A stretch of 64,000 nt of DNA from Nonomuraea coxensis DSM 45129 (GTDB lineage: Bacteria > Actinomycetota > Actinomycetes > Streptosporangiales > Streptosporangiaceae). The notes beneath the pieces were generated by a model, which worked only from the letters and a program-made list of their open reading frames with translations, had not been told where the DNA came from and searched no databases. Below are positions 33,965-41,974 of the stretch, in pieces; positions within the stretch are counted from its first letter, which is position 1, and every line of letters starts with the position of its first letter. The position numbers and the translations under genes are program-made. The stretch is taken from positions 7,475,001 to 7,539,000 of the forward strand of contig NZ_CP068985.1 of the NCBI RefSeq assembly GCF_019397265.1, given 5' to 3'.

Positions 33965-34609
33965 CTACACGGTGACGCCGCCGCCGCCCGTGATGGCGCG
34001 CTCCAGCGCCTCGGGGTCGAACGCCTCGTTGCCCAGCAGCTTGCCGTCGAGCAGCAGCGTCGGGGTGCCCTCCAGCCGGACCTTCGCGGTCTCGGCGAGG
34101 TGGGAGTCGGCGTACGACTGGCCGCGTACGCAGGCGTCCACCTGCGCGCCCGCCTTCCTCGCGGCCTGGACCAGCTCCTCGACGGTGAAGCCCGAGGCGA
34201 CGCCGTGCGGGGCGGGCTGGATGGCGTACAGCTCGTCGCGGAAGGCCAGCCAGCTCGCCTCGGGGACGCAGCGCGCGGCGGCGGCGGCGCGGACGGAGTT
34301 GGAGCGCATCGGCTCGTCGCGGAAGATGGTCACGGCGTGGAAGACGACCTTGACCTTGCCCGCGCGGGCCAGCCTTTGGATCGTCGGGTCCACCTTGGCG
34401 TGCATCTCCTTGCAGACCGGGCAGTCAAAATCTTCGTAAACATCCAGTACGGGGGCGTCACCGCCGCGCTCCGCCAGCACCATGGACCCGTCGAGCTGCC
34501 GGGTCAGCCGCACCTCCGCCGAGCTCTCGCCCGGCTCGGAGAACGCCAGCACACCGAGCATGACGATCGTCGCGCACGCGACCGCGACCGCCACCAACCG
34601 CTTCATCAT
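33965..34609 (-). CDS. DsbA/thioredoxin-like membrane-anchored oxidoreductase
   Basis: A 214-residue protein with an N-terminal signal anchor (MKRLVAVAVACATIVMLGVLAF) and a DsbA-like fold outside the cytoplasm. The active-site motif is DFDCPVCKEMH (CPVC). The cis-Pro loop appears as EGTPTLLLDGK. The helical insertion holds a lone conserved Cys region (ARCVPEA). It resembles actinobacterial DsbA/BdbD-like proteins that form disulfides in secreted proteins. ATG 34609 is immediately followed by another ATG. It is divergent from the O-methyltransferase gene; a VKOR or DsbB partner is not in the window. Confidence 0.88.
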   Translation of the reverse strand: MMKRLVAVAVACATIVMLGVLAFSEPGESSAEVRLTRQLDGSMVLAERGGDAPVLDVYEDFDCPVCKEMHAKVDPTIQRLARAGKVKVVFHAVTIFRDEPMRSNSVRAAAAARCVPEASWLAFRDELYAIQPAPHGVASGFTVEELVQAARKAGAQVDACVRGQSYADSHLAETAKVRLEGTPTLLLDGKLLGNEAFDPEALERAITGGGGVTV

Positions 34610-34669
34610 TCGCCCACACCTTCAGCTTGCCGATCGCGCAGACCCTACCGGAACAGAAACAATGGCCGT

Positions 34670-35314
34670 ATGAAGGCCGACCTCCTGAGCCCCGCCGTGG
34701 CGCGTTACGTGTACGAGCACTCGACCAAGCCCGACCCGCTGCTGGAGCGGCTGACCCGCGAGACGCTGGAGATCGCGGGCGACAGCGCGGGGATGCAGAT
34801 CTCCCCCGACCAGGGCACGTTCCTCACCATGATCACCCAGATCATGGCGCCCCAGGTGGCCGTGGAGGTGGGCACGTTCACCGGCTACTCGTCGATCTGC
34901 ATCGCCCGGGGCCTGCGCGGCGGCCGGCTGCACTGCTTCGACGTCAGCGACGAGTGGACCTCGATCGCCCGCCGCTACTGGGCGGAGGCCGGGGTCGCCG
35001 ACCGGGTGACGCTCACCCTGGGCCCGGCGCTCGACACCCTCGCCGGCTTCGGCGAGACCGTCGACCTGGCCTTCGTGGACGCCGACAAGGGCAACTACCC
35101 CGGCTACTACGAGCTGCTGATCGAACGCATGCGGCCGGGCGGGCTGCTCATCGCCGACAACACGCTGCGCCGCGGGCACGTGGCCGACCCGGCCCACGAC
35201 GAGCCGACCACGGTGGAGATCCGCCAGTTCAACGACCTGGTGATCGAGGACCCGCGGGTGAGCGTGCTCATGCTGCCGGTCGCCGACGGCATGACGCTGA
35301 TCACCAAGCACTGA
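34670..35314 (+). CDS. SAM-dependent O-methyltransferase (CCoAOMT/COMT-like)
   Basis: A 214-residue class I methyltransferase of the Methyltransf_3 family. SAM motif I is VEVGTFTGYSSICIARGL, and the metal-binding acidic residue lies in AFVDADKGNYPGYY, with DNTLRRGHV as the third metal segment. Such enzymes methylate catechols or caffeoyl-CoA analogues with Mg2+; the natural substrate is unknown. The ATG at 34670 has no ribosome-binding site, which suggests a leaderless transcript. It is convergent with ilvE, 21 bp apart. Confidence 0.88.
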   Translation: MKADLLSPAVARYVYEHSTKPDPLLERLTRETLEIAGDSAGMQISPDQGTFLTMITQIMAPQVAVEVGTFTGYSSICIARGLRGGRLHCFDVSDEWTSIARRYWAEAGVADRVTLTLGPALDTLAGFGETVDLAFVDADKGNYPGYYELLIERMRPGGLLIADNTLRRGHVADPAHDEPTTVEIRQFNDLVIEDPRVSVLMLPVADGMTLITKH

Positions 35315-35335
35315 GACGGGCGCGGGTCCCCGAGG

Positions 35336-36433
35336 TCACGCGATCTTGTGGACCCAGCCGTGGGCGTCGGGGCGGGCTCCGTACTGGATGCCGACCAGTT
35401 CCTCGCGCACCCGCATCGTCACGGGGCCGGGGGTGCCGTCGGCGACCGTCCAGGCCCGGTCGGCGCCCTTGACCGAGCCGACCGGGGTCACCACGGCCGC
35501 CGTCCCGCAGGCGAAGACCTCGGTCAGCTCGCCCGACTCGCACGCCGACTGCCACTCGTCGACCGAGATGAGCCGCTCCTCGGTCTCCAGGCCGAGACCG
35601 CCGGCCAGCTCCAGGATCGACTCACGGGTGATGCCGGGCAGCAGGGTGCCGGTCAGGGCGGGGGTGACGAGCTTGTTGCCGAAGACGAAGAACAGGTTCA
35701 TGCCGCCCATCTCCTCGACGTACTCGTGGGACTGGGCGTCCAGCCACACGACCTGGTCGCAGCCGTTCTCGACGGCCTGGCGCTGGGCGACGAAGGCGGC
35801 GGCGTAGTTGCCGCCGCACTTGGCGAAGCCGGTGCCGCCGGGCGCGGCCCTGGTGTACTCGGTGGACAGCCACACCGACACGGGCTTGACGCCGCCGCTG
35901 AAGTACGACGCCGCCGGCGAGGCGATGACCATGTACGAGTAGGTCCTGGACGGGTAGTTGACGCCGAGCCCCGCCTGCGTGGCGATCATGAAGGGCCGCA
36001 GGTAGAGGCTGTGCCCCTCGGTGGTCGGCACCCACTCCTCGTCGGTGCGGACGAGGAGTTCGAGCGACTCGACGAACGTCTCCTCGGGCAGCTCGGGCAT
36101 GGCCATGCGGGCGGCCGAGCGGTTGAAGCGGGCGGCGTTGGCGTAGGGGCGGAACATCACGATGGACCCGTTGATCTGCCGATAAGCCTTCAGGCCCTCG
36201 AACAGCTCCTGCGCGTAGTGGAAGACCGCGGTGGCCGGGTCGAGCGAGAGCGGTCCGTACGGCGCCAGCCGGGCGTCGTGCCAGCCCTGGCCCTCGGTGT
36301 AGTCGATGGTGATCATGTGATCGGTGAAGGACTGCCCGAATCCGGGGTTCGCCAGTACCTGCTCCCGCTCGGCCGCGGTGCGCGCGTGGTCGGATAGCTG
36401 CACGTCGAAGCTGAGCTTCTGAGCGATGGTCAT
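35336..36433 (-). CDS. ilvE: Branched-chain amino-acid aminotransferase
   Basis: Class IV PLP enzyme of 365 residues that performs the last step of Val, Leu and Ile synthesis. The catalytic Lys lies in TGFAKCGGNYAAAFVAQ, and the phosphate-binding end includes EVFACGTAAVVTPVGSV. YTEGQGWHDARLAPYGPLSLDP is typical of the N-terminus. AAGGAC lies about 8 bases before the ATG. A 14-bp palindrome overlaps the presumed promoter (36455-36468). Confidence 0.95.
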   Translation of the reverse strand: MTIAQKLSFDVQLSDHARTAAEREQVLANPGFGQSFTDHMITIDYTEGQGWHDARLAPYGPLSLDPATAVFHYAQELFEGLKAYRQINGSIVMFRPYANAARFNRSAARMAMPELPEETFVESLELLVRTDEEWVPTTEGHSLYLRPFMIATQAGLGVNYPSRTYSYMVIASPAASYFSGGVKPVSVWLSTEYTRAAPGGTGFAKCGGNYAAAFVAQRQAVENGCDQVVWLDAQSHEYVEEMGGMNLFFVFGNKLVTPALTGTLLPGITRESILELAGGLGLETEERLISVDEWQSACESGELTEVFACGTAAVVTPVGSVKGADRAWTVADGTPGPVTMRVREELVGIQYGARPDAHGWVHKIA

Positions 36434-36454
36434 GACGACGGTCCTTCTCTCTGC

Positions 36455-36468
36455 GATTTCGCGAAATC
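36455..36468. promoter_or_regulatory. Palindrome over the ilvE promoter
   Basis: GATTTCGCGAAATC, a perfect 14-bp palindrome 22 bases upstream of the ilvE ATG. On the minus strand TAGATT, a plausible -10 element, overlaps its left half. This is the position expected for a repressor operator. Its core TTTCGCGAAA occurs again at 38901-38910. Confidence 0.5.
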
Positions 36469-36598
36469 TACCGAATCCTGCGGGCCCGCGGACCCGCTAT
36501 GGCGCGGCAGTTCTGCCCGAAGGCAGCTAGTACTTCCTATTGTCTCGCCGTATGGGATGACAAGCTGCCGTTGGGGGGATTCAGCCGCTTTGGACAGC

Positions 36599-36636
36599 AA
36601 AAAGCGCCTGGCGATCCGATGCGGACCGCCAGGCGC
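36599..36636 (-). terminator. leuB terminator
   Basis: On the minus strand GCGCCTGGC (36636-36628) pairs with GCCAGGCGC (36612-36604) and is followed by TTTTTGCT. It lies 20 bases after the leuB stop, and separates leuB from ilvE. Confidence 0.9.
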
Positions 36637-36655
36637 GTGGTGAGGCTGGGCGGCC

Positions 36656-37702
36656 CTAGCCGGATACTCGCGCGGTGATGTCGTCGCCGATCTGCGACGT
36701 GGTGCGGCCGGTCCAGCCGGCCAGCCGCTCGACGATGTCGTCGGCGACCGCCTGCTCGACCTTGGCGGCCTCGGCCCGCAGGCCCAGGTGGTCGAGGAGC
36801 ATGGCGACCGACAGGATGGTGGCGGTCGGGTCGGCCTTGCCCTGGCCCGCGATGTCGGGCGCGCTGCCGTGCACCGGCTCGAACATGCTGGGCGCCGTGC
36901 CCTCGGGGTTGATGTTGCCGCTCGCGGCCAGGCCGATGCCGCCCGCGATGGCCGCGCCGAGGTCGGTGATGATGTCGCCGAACAGGTTGTCGGTGACGAC
37001 GACGTCGAAGCGCCCCGGCTGGGTCACGAAGAACATCGACGCCGCGTCGATGTGGCAGTAGTCGGTGGTGACCTCGGGGTATTCCTCGGCGACCCGGTTG
37101 ACCGTGCGCTGCCACAGGTCGCCGGCGAAGGTGAGGACGTTGGTCTTGTGGACCAGCGTCAGCTTCTTGCGCGGGCGGCTCTGGGCCTTGTCGAAGGCGT
37201 AGCGGACGACGCGCTCGACACCGTAGGCGGTGTTGAGCGACTCCTGGGTGGCGATCTCGTGCGGCGTGCCGCGCCGCATGGCGCCGCCGGTGCCCGCGTA
37301 GAGGCCCTCGGTGCCCTCGCGGACCACGATCATGTCGATGTCCTCGGCGGCGGTGTCGGCCAGCGGGGTCTCGACGCCGGGGAAGAGCTTGACCGGGCGC
37401 AGGTTGACGTAGTGGTCGAACTCGAAGCGCAGCCGCAGCAGCAGGTCGCGCTCCAGGATGCCCGGGGGCACGCTGGGGTCGCCCACCGCGCCGAGCAGGA
37501 TCGCGTCGTAGCCGCGCAGCTCCTGCAGCACCGGGTCGGGCAGCGTCTCGCCGGTGCGGTGGTATCGCGCCGCGCCCAGGTCGTAGTGCGTGGGCTCGAT
37601 CTTCGTGCCGACGGCTTCGAGGACCTTGAGCCCTTCGGCGACGACCTCGGTGCCGATGCCATCGCCGGGGATGACGGCCAAGCGGATGTTACGCGACTCC
37701 AT
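36656..37702 (-). CDS. leuB: 3-isopropylmalate dehydrogenase
   Basis: NAD-dependent oxidative decarboxylase of leucine synthesis (and of the citramalate route), 348 residues. It carries VIPGDGIGTEVVAEGLKVL at the N-terminus, the substrate-binding Arg region, TDNLFGDIITDLGAAIAGGIGLAASGNINPEG for metal and NAD binding, and EPVHGSAPDIAGQGKADPTATILS. The gene is monocistronic between a terminator and the riboswitch-controlled NlpC/P60 gene, which is divergent. Confidence 0.96.
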   Translation of the reverse strand: MESRNIRLAVIPGDGIGTEVVAEGLKVLEAVGTKIEPTHYDLGAARYHRTGETLPDPVLQELRGYDAILLGAVGDPSVPPGILERDLLLRLRFEFDHYVNLRPVKLFPGVETPLADTAAEDIDMIVVREGTEGLYAGTGGAMRRGTPHEIATQESLNTAYGVERVVRYAFDKAQSRPRKKLTLVHKTNVLTFAGDLWQRTVNRVAEEYPEVTTDYCHIDAASMFFVTQPGRFDVVVTDNLFGDIITDLGAAIAGGIGLAASGNINPEGTAPSMFEPVHGSAPDIAGQGKADPTATILSVAMLLDHLGLRAEAAKVEQAVADDIVERLAGWTGRTTSQIGDDITARVSG

Positions 37703-37807
37703 GCCGGTACCTTACCGGCTCGTCTCGCCTGACGAACACTCGGTCTCATTTTCCGGACCGTTCCGAGGAACGTCCGATTTGAGAAGTTTGCGATCTTTTG
37801 ACCGATT

Positions 37808-37945
37808 CGTTAGCGTCCGTGCCCTGCCTAATTCACGCGGCGGTTCGCGTGGAGCCGGGGACCCACTCTCCCCAGGGGCGAATCGGCATCCGCCGTAGGG
37901 CTGCTTCCAGGCCCGAGCCCGTCAGCTAACCCGGCCGGCCGTTTG
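37808..37945 (+). promoter_or_regulatory. ydaO-type c-di-AMP riboswitch
   Basis: The conserved blocks of the ydaO-yuaA (c-di-AMP) riboswitch are readable in order: TAGCGTCCGTGCCCTGCC, GGAGCCGGGGACCCA, GGGGCGAATCGGC, CCGTAGGG, and GGCCCGAGCCCGTCAGCTAA. The element ends just before the ribosome-binding site of the NlpC/P60 gene, the usual target in actinobacteria. In known cases c-di-AMP binding turns expression off. The borders are approximate. Confidence 0.85.
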
Positions 37946-37958
37946 GAAGGACAGTCCC

Positions 37959-38741
37959 CTGTCTCGCATCGCCATTCTCGTGGCGGCGGGCGCGGCCGGC
38001 GTCGCCGTGCTCGCCTCCCCCGCCCAGGCATCCACCCCAGCCCCCCAGCCCACCCCCACCCAATCCGATCCCGCCCAGCCCACCCCCACCCAGCCCGATC
38101 CCGCCCAGCCCGATCCCGCTCAGCCCACCCCGACCCAGCCCGATCCCATCCAGCCCGATCCCGCCGGGGGATCCAGCACCGCCGGAGGATCTGACCCCTC
38201 CGGCGCGTCCACCCCCGACCGCGCGCCCAAGAACGACACCCTCGACGAGCGCGCACTCACCACCACGCTCACCGGCCCGGAGCTCAAGAAGATCCGGGAC
38301 AGGCAGAGCAGGCCCGCCTGGAAGATCGCGCTGCGCTTCGCCATGAAGAAGCGGGGCATCCCGTACCTCTGGGGCGGGACCGGCAGGGGCGGGTACGACT
38401 GCTCGGGGCTCATGCTCCGGGCGTACCAGAAGGCGGGGATCCAGTTGCCCCGCGTCACCACGGACCAGTACGCGGCGTACGACAAGAAGGTCTCCTGGAA
38501 CAACCTCAAGCCCGGCGACCTGGTCTTCTTCAGCAACCTCGGCCACGTCGGGATGATCTCCCGGCCCGGCTACATGGTGCACGCGCCCCGCACGGGGGAC
38601 GTCGTCAAGGAGGAGAAGCTGTCGAGCTGGCGCAGGAGCGCCTTCGTCGGCGGCGTCCGGCCCGACCGCAAGGGCGTGCGGGAGTGGGCGGAGCGGCGCG
38701 AGACGCCGCCGCCGTCCATGCCCGTCGCGTCAGTGCTCTGA
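37959..38741 (+). CDS. Secreted NlpC/P60 peptidoglycan hydrolase (probable CTG start)
   Basis: A 260-residue exported cysteine peptidase that would cleave peptide stems in peptidoglycan. The signal peptide is M-SRIAILVAAGAAGVAVLASPAQA. A proline-rich linker of about 45 residues repeats PTQPDPAQ-type units. The catalytic domain (about 110-225) has YDCSGLMLRAYQKAG (nucleophile Cys) and GHVGMISRPGYMVHAP (catalytic His). The ribosome-binding site GGAAGGA (37945-37951) is 7 bases before CTG 37959, the only candidate start near it. GTG 37980 is 28 bases away and would remove the positive end of the signal. Controlled by the upstream c-di-AMP riboswitch. Confidence 0.88.
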   Translation: MSRIAILVAAGAAGVAVLASPAQASTPAPQPTPTQSDPAQPTPTQPDPAQPDPAQPTPTQPDPIQPDPAGGSSTAGGSDPSGASTPDRAPKNDTLDERALTTTLTGPELKKIRDRQSRPAWKIALRFAMKKRGIPYLWGGTGRGGYDCSGLMLRAYQKAGIQLPRVTTDQYAAYDKKVSWNNLKPGDLVFFSNLGHVGMISRPGYMVHAPRTGDVVKEEKLSSWRRSAFVGGVRPDRKGVREWAERRETPPPSMPVASVL

Positions 38742-38767
38742 CGCGGCCTCATGAGCGAGCCGGGGCC

Positions 38768-38896
38768 CTACCGGCCGGACTCCTGCGGGGCGCCGCCGTT
38801 GTCGCGGCGGTCCAGCGCGGTCTGCAGGGCCTCGGCGGCCTCGTCCTTGGGGTCGTCGGCACGGTTCCAGGCGTACATCTCGTACATGGTGGTCAT
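38768..38896 (-). CDS. 42-residue hypothetical protein
   Basis: A short frame (MTTMYEMYAWNRADDPKDEA...) ending in TAG. It is aromatic at the N-terminus and charged, probably helical, at the C-terminus (EAAEALQTALDRRDNGG). I think I have seen similar actinobacterial microproteins but know no function. GAAACGAG precedes the ATG; the start lies next to a TTTCGCGAAA palindrome (38901-38910). A 15-codon leader-like frame lies 150 bases upstream on the same strand. Confidence 0.7.
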   Translation of the reverse strand: MTTMYEMYAWNRADDPKDEAAEALQTALDRRDNGGAPQESGR

Positions 38897-38900
38897 CTCG

Positions 38901-38910
38901 TTTCGCGAAA
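38901..38910. promoter_or_regulatory. TTTCGCGAAA palindrome before the 42-residue gene
   Basis: A perfect 10-bp palindrome 4 bases upstream of the ATG at 38896. The same ten bases form the core of the ilvE palindrome at 36455-36468. It may be a shared operator, or may simply place the start codon next to paired bases. Confidence 0.35.
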
Positions 38911-39023
38911 GGCGTTGGTGACGGGAGGGTCGGACCCCGGTCGCGAATCCGAACGGGGCCTGATGCCGCGGTCCGGATCACGGACCGGACGGAAGGGACT
39001 TACCGGCCGACGCACGCCGCTCA

Positions 39024-39065
39024 CCGCGGCGAGTCGCCGACCTGCCCTAACAGGCCTCGCCGCGG
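39024..39065 (-). promoter_or_regulatory. Competing hairpins over the end of the 15-codon frame
   Basis: On the minus strand CCGCGGCGAG (39065-39056) pairs perfectly with CTCGCCGCGG (39033-39024). The left arm covers the last codons of the small frame. CCTGCC just before it can pair instead with GGCAGG just after the stop, so the two structures exclude each other. A further stem CGGTCCG/CGGACCG lies downstream, without a U tract. Confidence 0.5.
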
Positions 39066-39094
39066 CAGGTAATGAGTACGGACACCTGGCGCAT
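39047..39094 (-). CDS. 15-codon leader-like peptide with cysteines
   Basis: MRQVSVLITCRGEAC followed by TAG. GGAAG lies 5 bases before the ATG. The last sense codon is Cys (TGT) and another Cys (TGC) is five codons earlier. It precedes the 42-residue gene by 150 bases on the same strand, and hairpins cover its 3' end. It could be a regulatory uORF sensing cysteine or a translation-inhibiting peptide. This is a proposal from layout only. Confidence 0.45.
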   Translation of the reverse strand: MRQVSVLITCRGEAC

Positions 39095-39157
39095 GTGCTT
39101 CCACGGTAACCGAGGAATCTCGTTGGATGTCCTAGCATCTCGCATGCTGAGACGACA

Positions 39158-39191
39158 GAAGGCCGCCGCCCGAACCGGGGCGGCGGCCTTC
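39158..39191 (-). terminator. serA terminator
   Basis: A perfect 14-bp stem, GAAGGCCGCCGCCC (39158-39171) with GGGCGGCGGCCTTC (39178-39191). It lies 17 bases after the serA stop codon. No long T run, but TTCTGTCG follows. Confidence 0.85.
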
Positions 39192-39207
39192 CGCACGTGA
39201 GGGAGGG

Positions 39208-40797
39208 TCAGTCCTCCAGGTCCACGGAACGGCCGCTCTCGGCGCCGATCTCGGCCACGATCTGGTCGACGATGTCGGCCGGGATCGCCGAGTCGACGGT
39301 CAGCGCGATGAGCGCCTTGCCGCCCTTGACGTCGCGGGCCACCTGCATGGAGGCGATGTTGACGCCGTGCTCGCCGAGCAGCCGGCCGACCACGCCGACG
39401 ATGCCGGGACGGTCGGCGTAGGTGAAGAACGCGAGGTGCGCCGTCGGCTCGATCTCCATCTCGTAGCCGTTGACCTCGACGATCTTGGTGATCTGGCGGG
39501 GGCCGGACAGCGTGCCCGACACCGACACCTGGCGGCCGTCGGCCAGCACGCCGCGGACGGTGACCACGTTGCGCCAGTCGGGGCTGTCGGAGCTGGTGAT
39601 CAGCTCGACGGCCACGCCGCGGTCCTTGGCCAGCAGCGGCGCGTTGACGTAGGTGACCTGCTCCTCGATCACGTCGGCGAAGACGCCCTTGAGCGCGGCC
39701 AGCTCGATGACCCGCACGTCCTGGGAGGCGATCTCGCCGCGCACCTCGACGTCGAGCTTGGTGGCGACCTCGCCGGCCAGCGCGGTGAAGACCCGGCCCA
39801 GCTTCTCGGCCAGCGGCAGGCCCGGCTTGACGTCCTCGGCCACCGCGCCGCCCTGGACGTTGACGGCGTCCGGCACGAACTCGCCCGCGAGCGCCAGCTT
39901 CACGCTCCGCGCGACCTGGGTGCCGGCCTTCTCCTGGGCCTCGTGGGTGGAGGCGCCGAGGTGCGGGGTGACGACGACCTGGTCGAGCTCGAACAGCGGG
40001 CTGTCGGTGCAGGGCTCCTTGGCGAAGACGTCGAGGCCGGCGCCGGCGACCCGGCCCTCCTTGATCGCGGAGTAGAGCGCGGCCTCGTCGACGATGCCGC
40101 CACGGGCGACGTTGACGATGCGCACGCTCGGCTTGACCTTGTGCAGCGCCTCCTCGCCGATGAGCCCGAGGGTCTCCTTGGTCTTCGGCAGGTGCACGGT
40201 GAGGAAGTCGGCCTGCCTGAGCACCTCGTCGAGGCTCACCAGCTTGACGCCGAGCTGCGCGGCGCGGGCCGGCGGCAGGTAGGGGTCGTAGGCGATGATC
40301 TCGACGCCGAACGGCAGCAGCCGCTGCGCCACGAGCTGGCCGATCTTGCCGAAGCCGAGGATGCCGACGACCTTCTCGTCCAGCTCGACGCCGGTGTACT
40401 TGGACCGCTTCCACTCACCGTTCTTCAGCGCGGCGTGGGCCTGGGCCGTGTTGCGCGCGCTGGCCAGGATGAGGGCGACGGTCTGCTCGGCGGCGCTGGT
40501 GATGTTGGAGGTCGGCGCGTTGACGACCATGACACCGGCCTTGGTGGCCGCCTCGACGTCGACGTTGTCGAGCCCGACGCCCGCGCGGGCGACCACGCGC
40601 AGCTTGGGCGCCGCGGCGATGGCCTCGGCGTCGACCTGCGTCGCGGAGCGCACGATGAGGGCGTCCACGCCGGCGAGGGCGGGCAGGAGCTGGGAACGGT
40701 CGGCGCCGTCGGTGTGGCGGACCTCGAAATCGGCGCCGAGAACGGCGAGGCCGGCCTCGGACAGCTCCTCAGCGACCAGTACGACGGGCTTGTTCAC
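39208..40797 (-). CDS. serA: D-3-phosphoglycerate dehydrogenase
   Basis: First enzyme of serine synthesis, 529 residues, the long actinobacterial type. The nucleotide-binding domain has VVGILGFGKIGQLVAQRL, and catalytic Arg, Glu and His appear in VNVARGGIVDE and VVVTPHLGASTHEAQ. An intervening ASB domain (about 315-450) and a C-terminal ACT domain (HLAFFTYADRPGIVGVVGRLLGEHGVNIASMQVAR) allow serine feedback. It ends at a strong terminator. A dyad GTGAACGC/TTTCAC (40885-40898) lies about 90 bases upstream of the ATG. Confidence 0.96.
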   Translation of the reverse strand: MNKPVVLVAEELSEAGLAVLGADFEVRHTDGADRSQLLPALAGVDALIVRSATQVDAEAIAAAPKLRVVARAGVGLDNVDVEAATKAGVMVVNAPTSNITSAAEQTVALILASARNTAQAHAALKNGEWKRSKYTGVELDEKVVGILGFGKIGQLVAQRLLPFGVEIIAYDPYLPPARAAQLGVKLVSLDEVLRQADFLTVHLPKTKETLGLIGEEALHKVKPSVRIVNVARGGIVDEAALYSAIKEGRVAGAGLDVFAKEPCTDSPLFELDQVVVTPHLGASTHEAQEKAGTQVARSVKLALAGEFVPDAVNVQGGAVAEDVKPGLPLAEKLGRVFTALAGEVATKLDVEVRGEIASQDVRVIELAALKGVFADVIEEQVTYVNAPLLAKDRGVAVELITSSDSPDWRNVVTVRGVLADGRQVSVSGTLSGPRQITKIVEVNGYEMEIEPTAHLAFFTYADRPGIVGVVGRLLGEHGVNIASMQVARDVKGGKALIALTVDSAIPADIVDQIVAEIGAESGRSVDLED

Positions 40798-40884
40798 GGG
40801 TGGATCCTTAGGGGCTTCCGGCGAGTCATGAGGGGGACACGTCCATGGATCCCCCGGCGGTCCTTCCGAGTCTAACCGGCGCTT

Positions 40885-40898
40885 GTGAACGCTTTCAC
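40885..40898. promoter_or_regulatory. Dyad upstream of serA
   Basis: GTGAACGCTTTCAC, with GTGAA and TTCAC as inverted arms around four bases. It resembles a LacI-family half-site arrangement and lies between serA and the divergent SseB-like gene. The rest of the 242-bp gap shows no gene. Confidence 0.3.
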
Positions 40899-41039
40899 GA
40901 AGGACCCACCATTTGAGACGGGCGCTTGGCTACCCGGTAGAGGAGAAAGTCACCCATCCTGGGGCCATCTTCGTCTTGATCGGGAGATTTATTCGCCATT
41001 AGCCTGATAAGCCGTGGCCGACTACCTATGGTTCGTCAT

Positions 41040-41894
41040 ATGAGCATCGGGAATCCTGCGCTTGCCGACGTTCTCGCCCAGCATGGCACGCCCCACCGGC
41101 TGCTGGGCGCTCTCGCCGACGGTGGCGTCCTGGTGGCAGTGCGCCCTGACCGTTCGGTCGTCCTCGGGACGACCCAGGCCGGCGACCGCGTGTTGCTCGG
41201 CTACACCAGCGCCGCCACCTACGCCCGCCACCGTGGCAGCCATTCCCTGTCGGCGTGCGACGCCGACACCATCCTGGACATCCAGCGCGTCACCGGCGTG
41301 CGGGAGATCGTCATCGACGCGGCCGGACCAGCCGCCGCGGCCGTGCCGATCGACGATCTCCAGCGCTTCCTGACCACGACGCGGACCGGGCCCACGCCCG
41401 TGCTGTCCGGGGCGGCCCCCGCCGCCTACGCGACGGGCGCGATGGCCACCGTGTCGCGGGGTGCCGCGCTGGCCCAGGTCGCCCCGCCGGCTCCGCAGGC
41501 GCCGGCGTTCCCCTGGGTGCCCGCGCCGCGGCCTCACCTGTCGGGCCCGATGCAGCAGGTGGACCCCGGCTACCGCAGGTGCGCCCACCCGATCCTGCCC
41601 GCGCTGCGGCAGGCGATCGCGCAGTTGCTCAGGGACTTCCCGCTCGTGCACCACGTCTGGATCTCCGAGGCGAGCACCGCCTCTGGGGCCACCGGGATCA
41701 TGCTGCACGTCAAGGTGCACATGTCGGCCGCCGAGGACGTCGTACGCGACCTGCACCGCCTGGTGCGGGCCCGGCTGCCGCAGTTCGCGGCCAGCGGCGC
41801 GCCGATCCTCATGGCCCGGGTGGCCGACGCGCGCAGCGAGCGCCGGATGATCGAGATCGGCGCGCACGTGGTGTGTGCCGACGTCCACGACTGA
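41040..41894 (+). CDS. SseB-like protein with C-terminal SseB_C-like domain
   Basis: A 284-residue cytosolic protein. The N-terminal half (about 10-110) has the SseB pattern (LADGGVLVAVRPDRSVVLGTTQAGDRVLLGYTSAATYARH); a Pro/Ala linker follows at about 125-170. The C-terminal half (GYRRCAHPILPALRQAIAQLLRDFPLVHHVWISEAS) resembles the SseB C-terminal domain. SseB has been linked to altered serine sensitivity in E. coli and similar proteins occur in ESX/type VII contexts; neither role can be shown here, though serA is the divergent neighbour. The ATG at 41040 has no ribosome-binding site. Confidence 0.75.
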   Translation: MSIGNPALADVLAQHGTPHRLLGALADGGVLVAVRPDRSVVLGTTQAGDRVLLGYTSAATYARHRGSHSLSACDADTILDIQRVTGVREIVIDAAGPAAAAVPIDDLQRFLTTTRTGPTPVLSGAAPAAYATGAMATVSRGAALAQVAPPAPQAPAFPWVPAPRPHLSGPMQQVDPGYRRCAHPILPALRQAIAQLLRDFPLVHHVWISEASTASGATGIMLHVKVHMSAAEDVVRDLHRLVRARLPQFAASGAPILMARVADARSERRMIEIGAHVVCADVHD

Positions 41895-41974
41895 CCGGCG
41901 GCGGCGGGGCTCCCCCGCCGCCGGGGGCCGAATGGGTCTCGCCAAACAAGCCATTGCTCGGCTCTAATGTGGGC

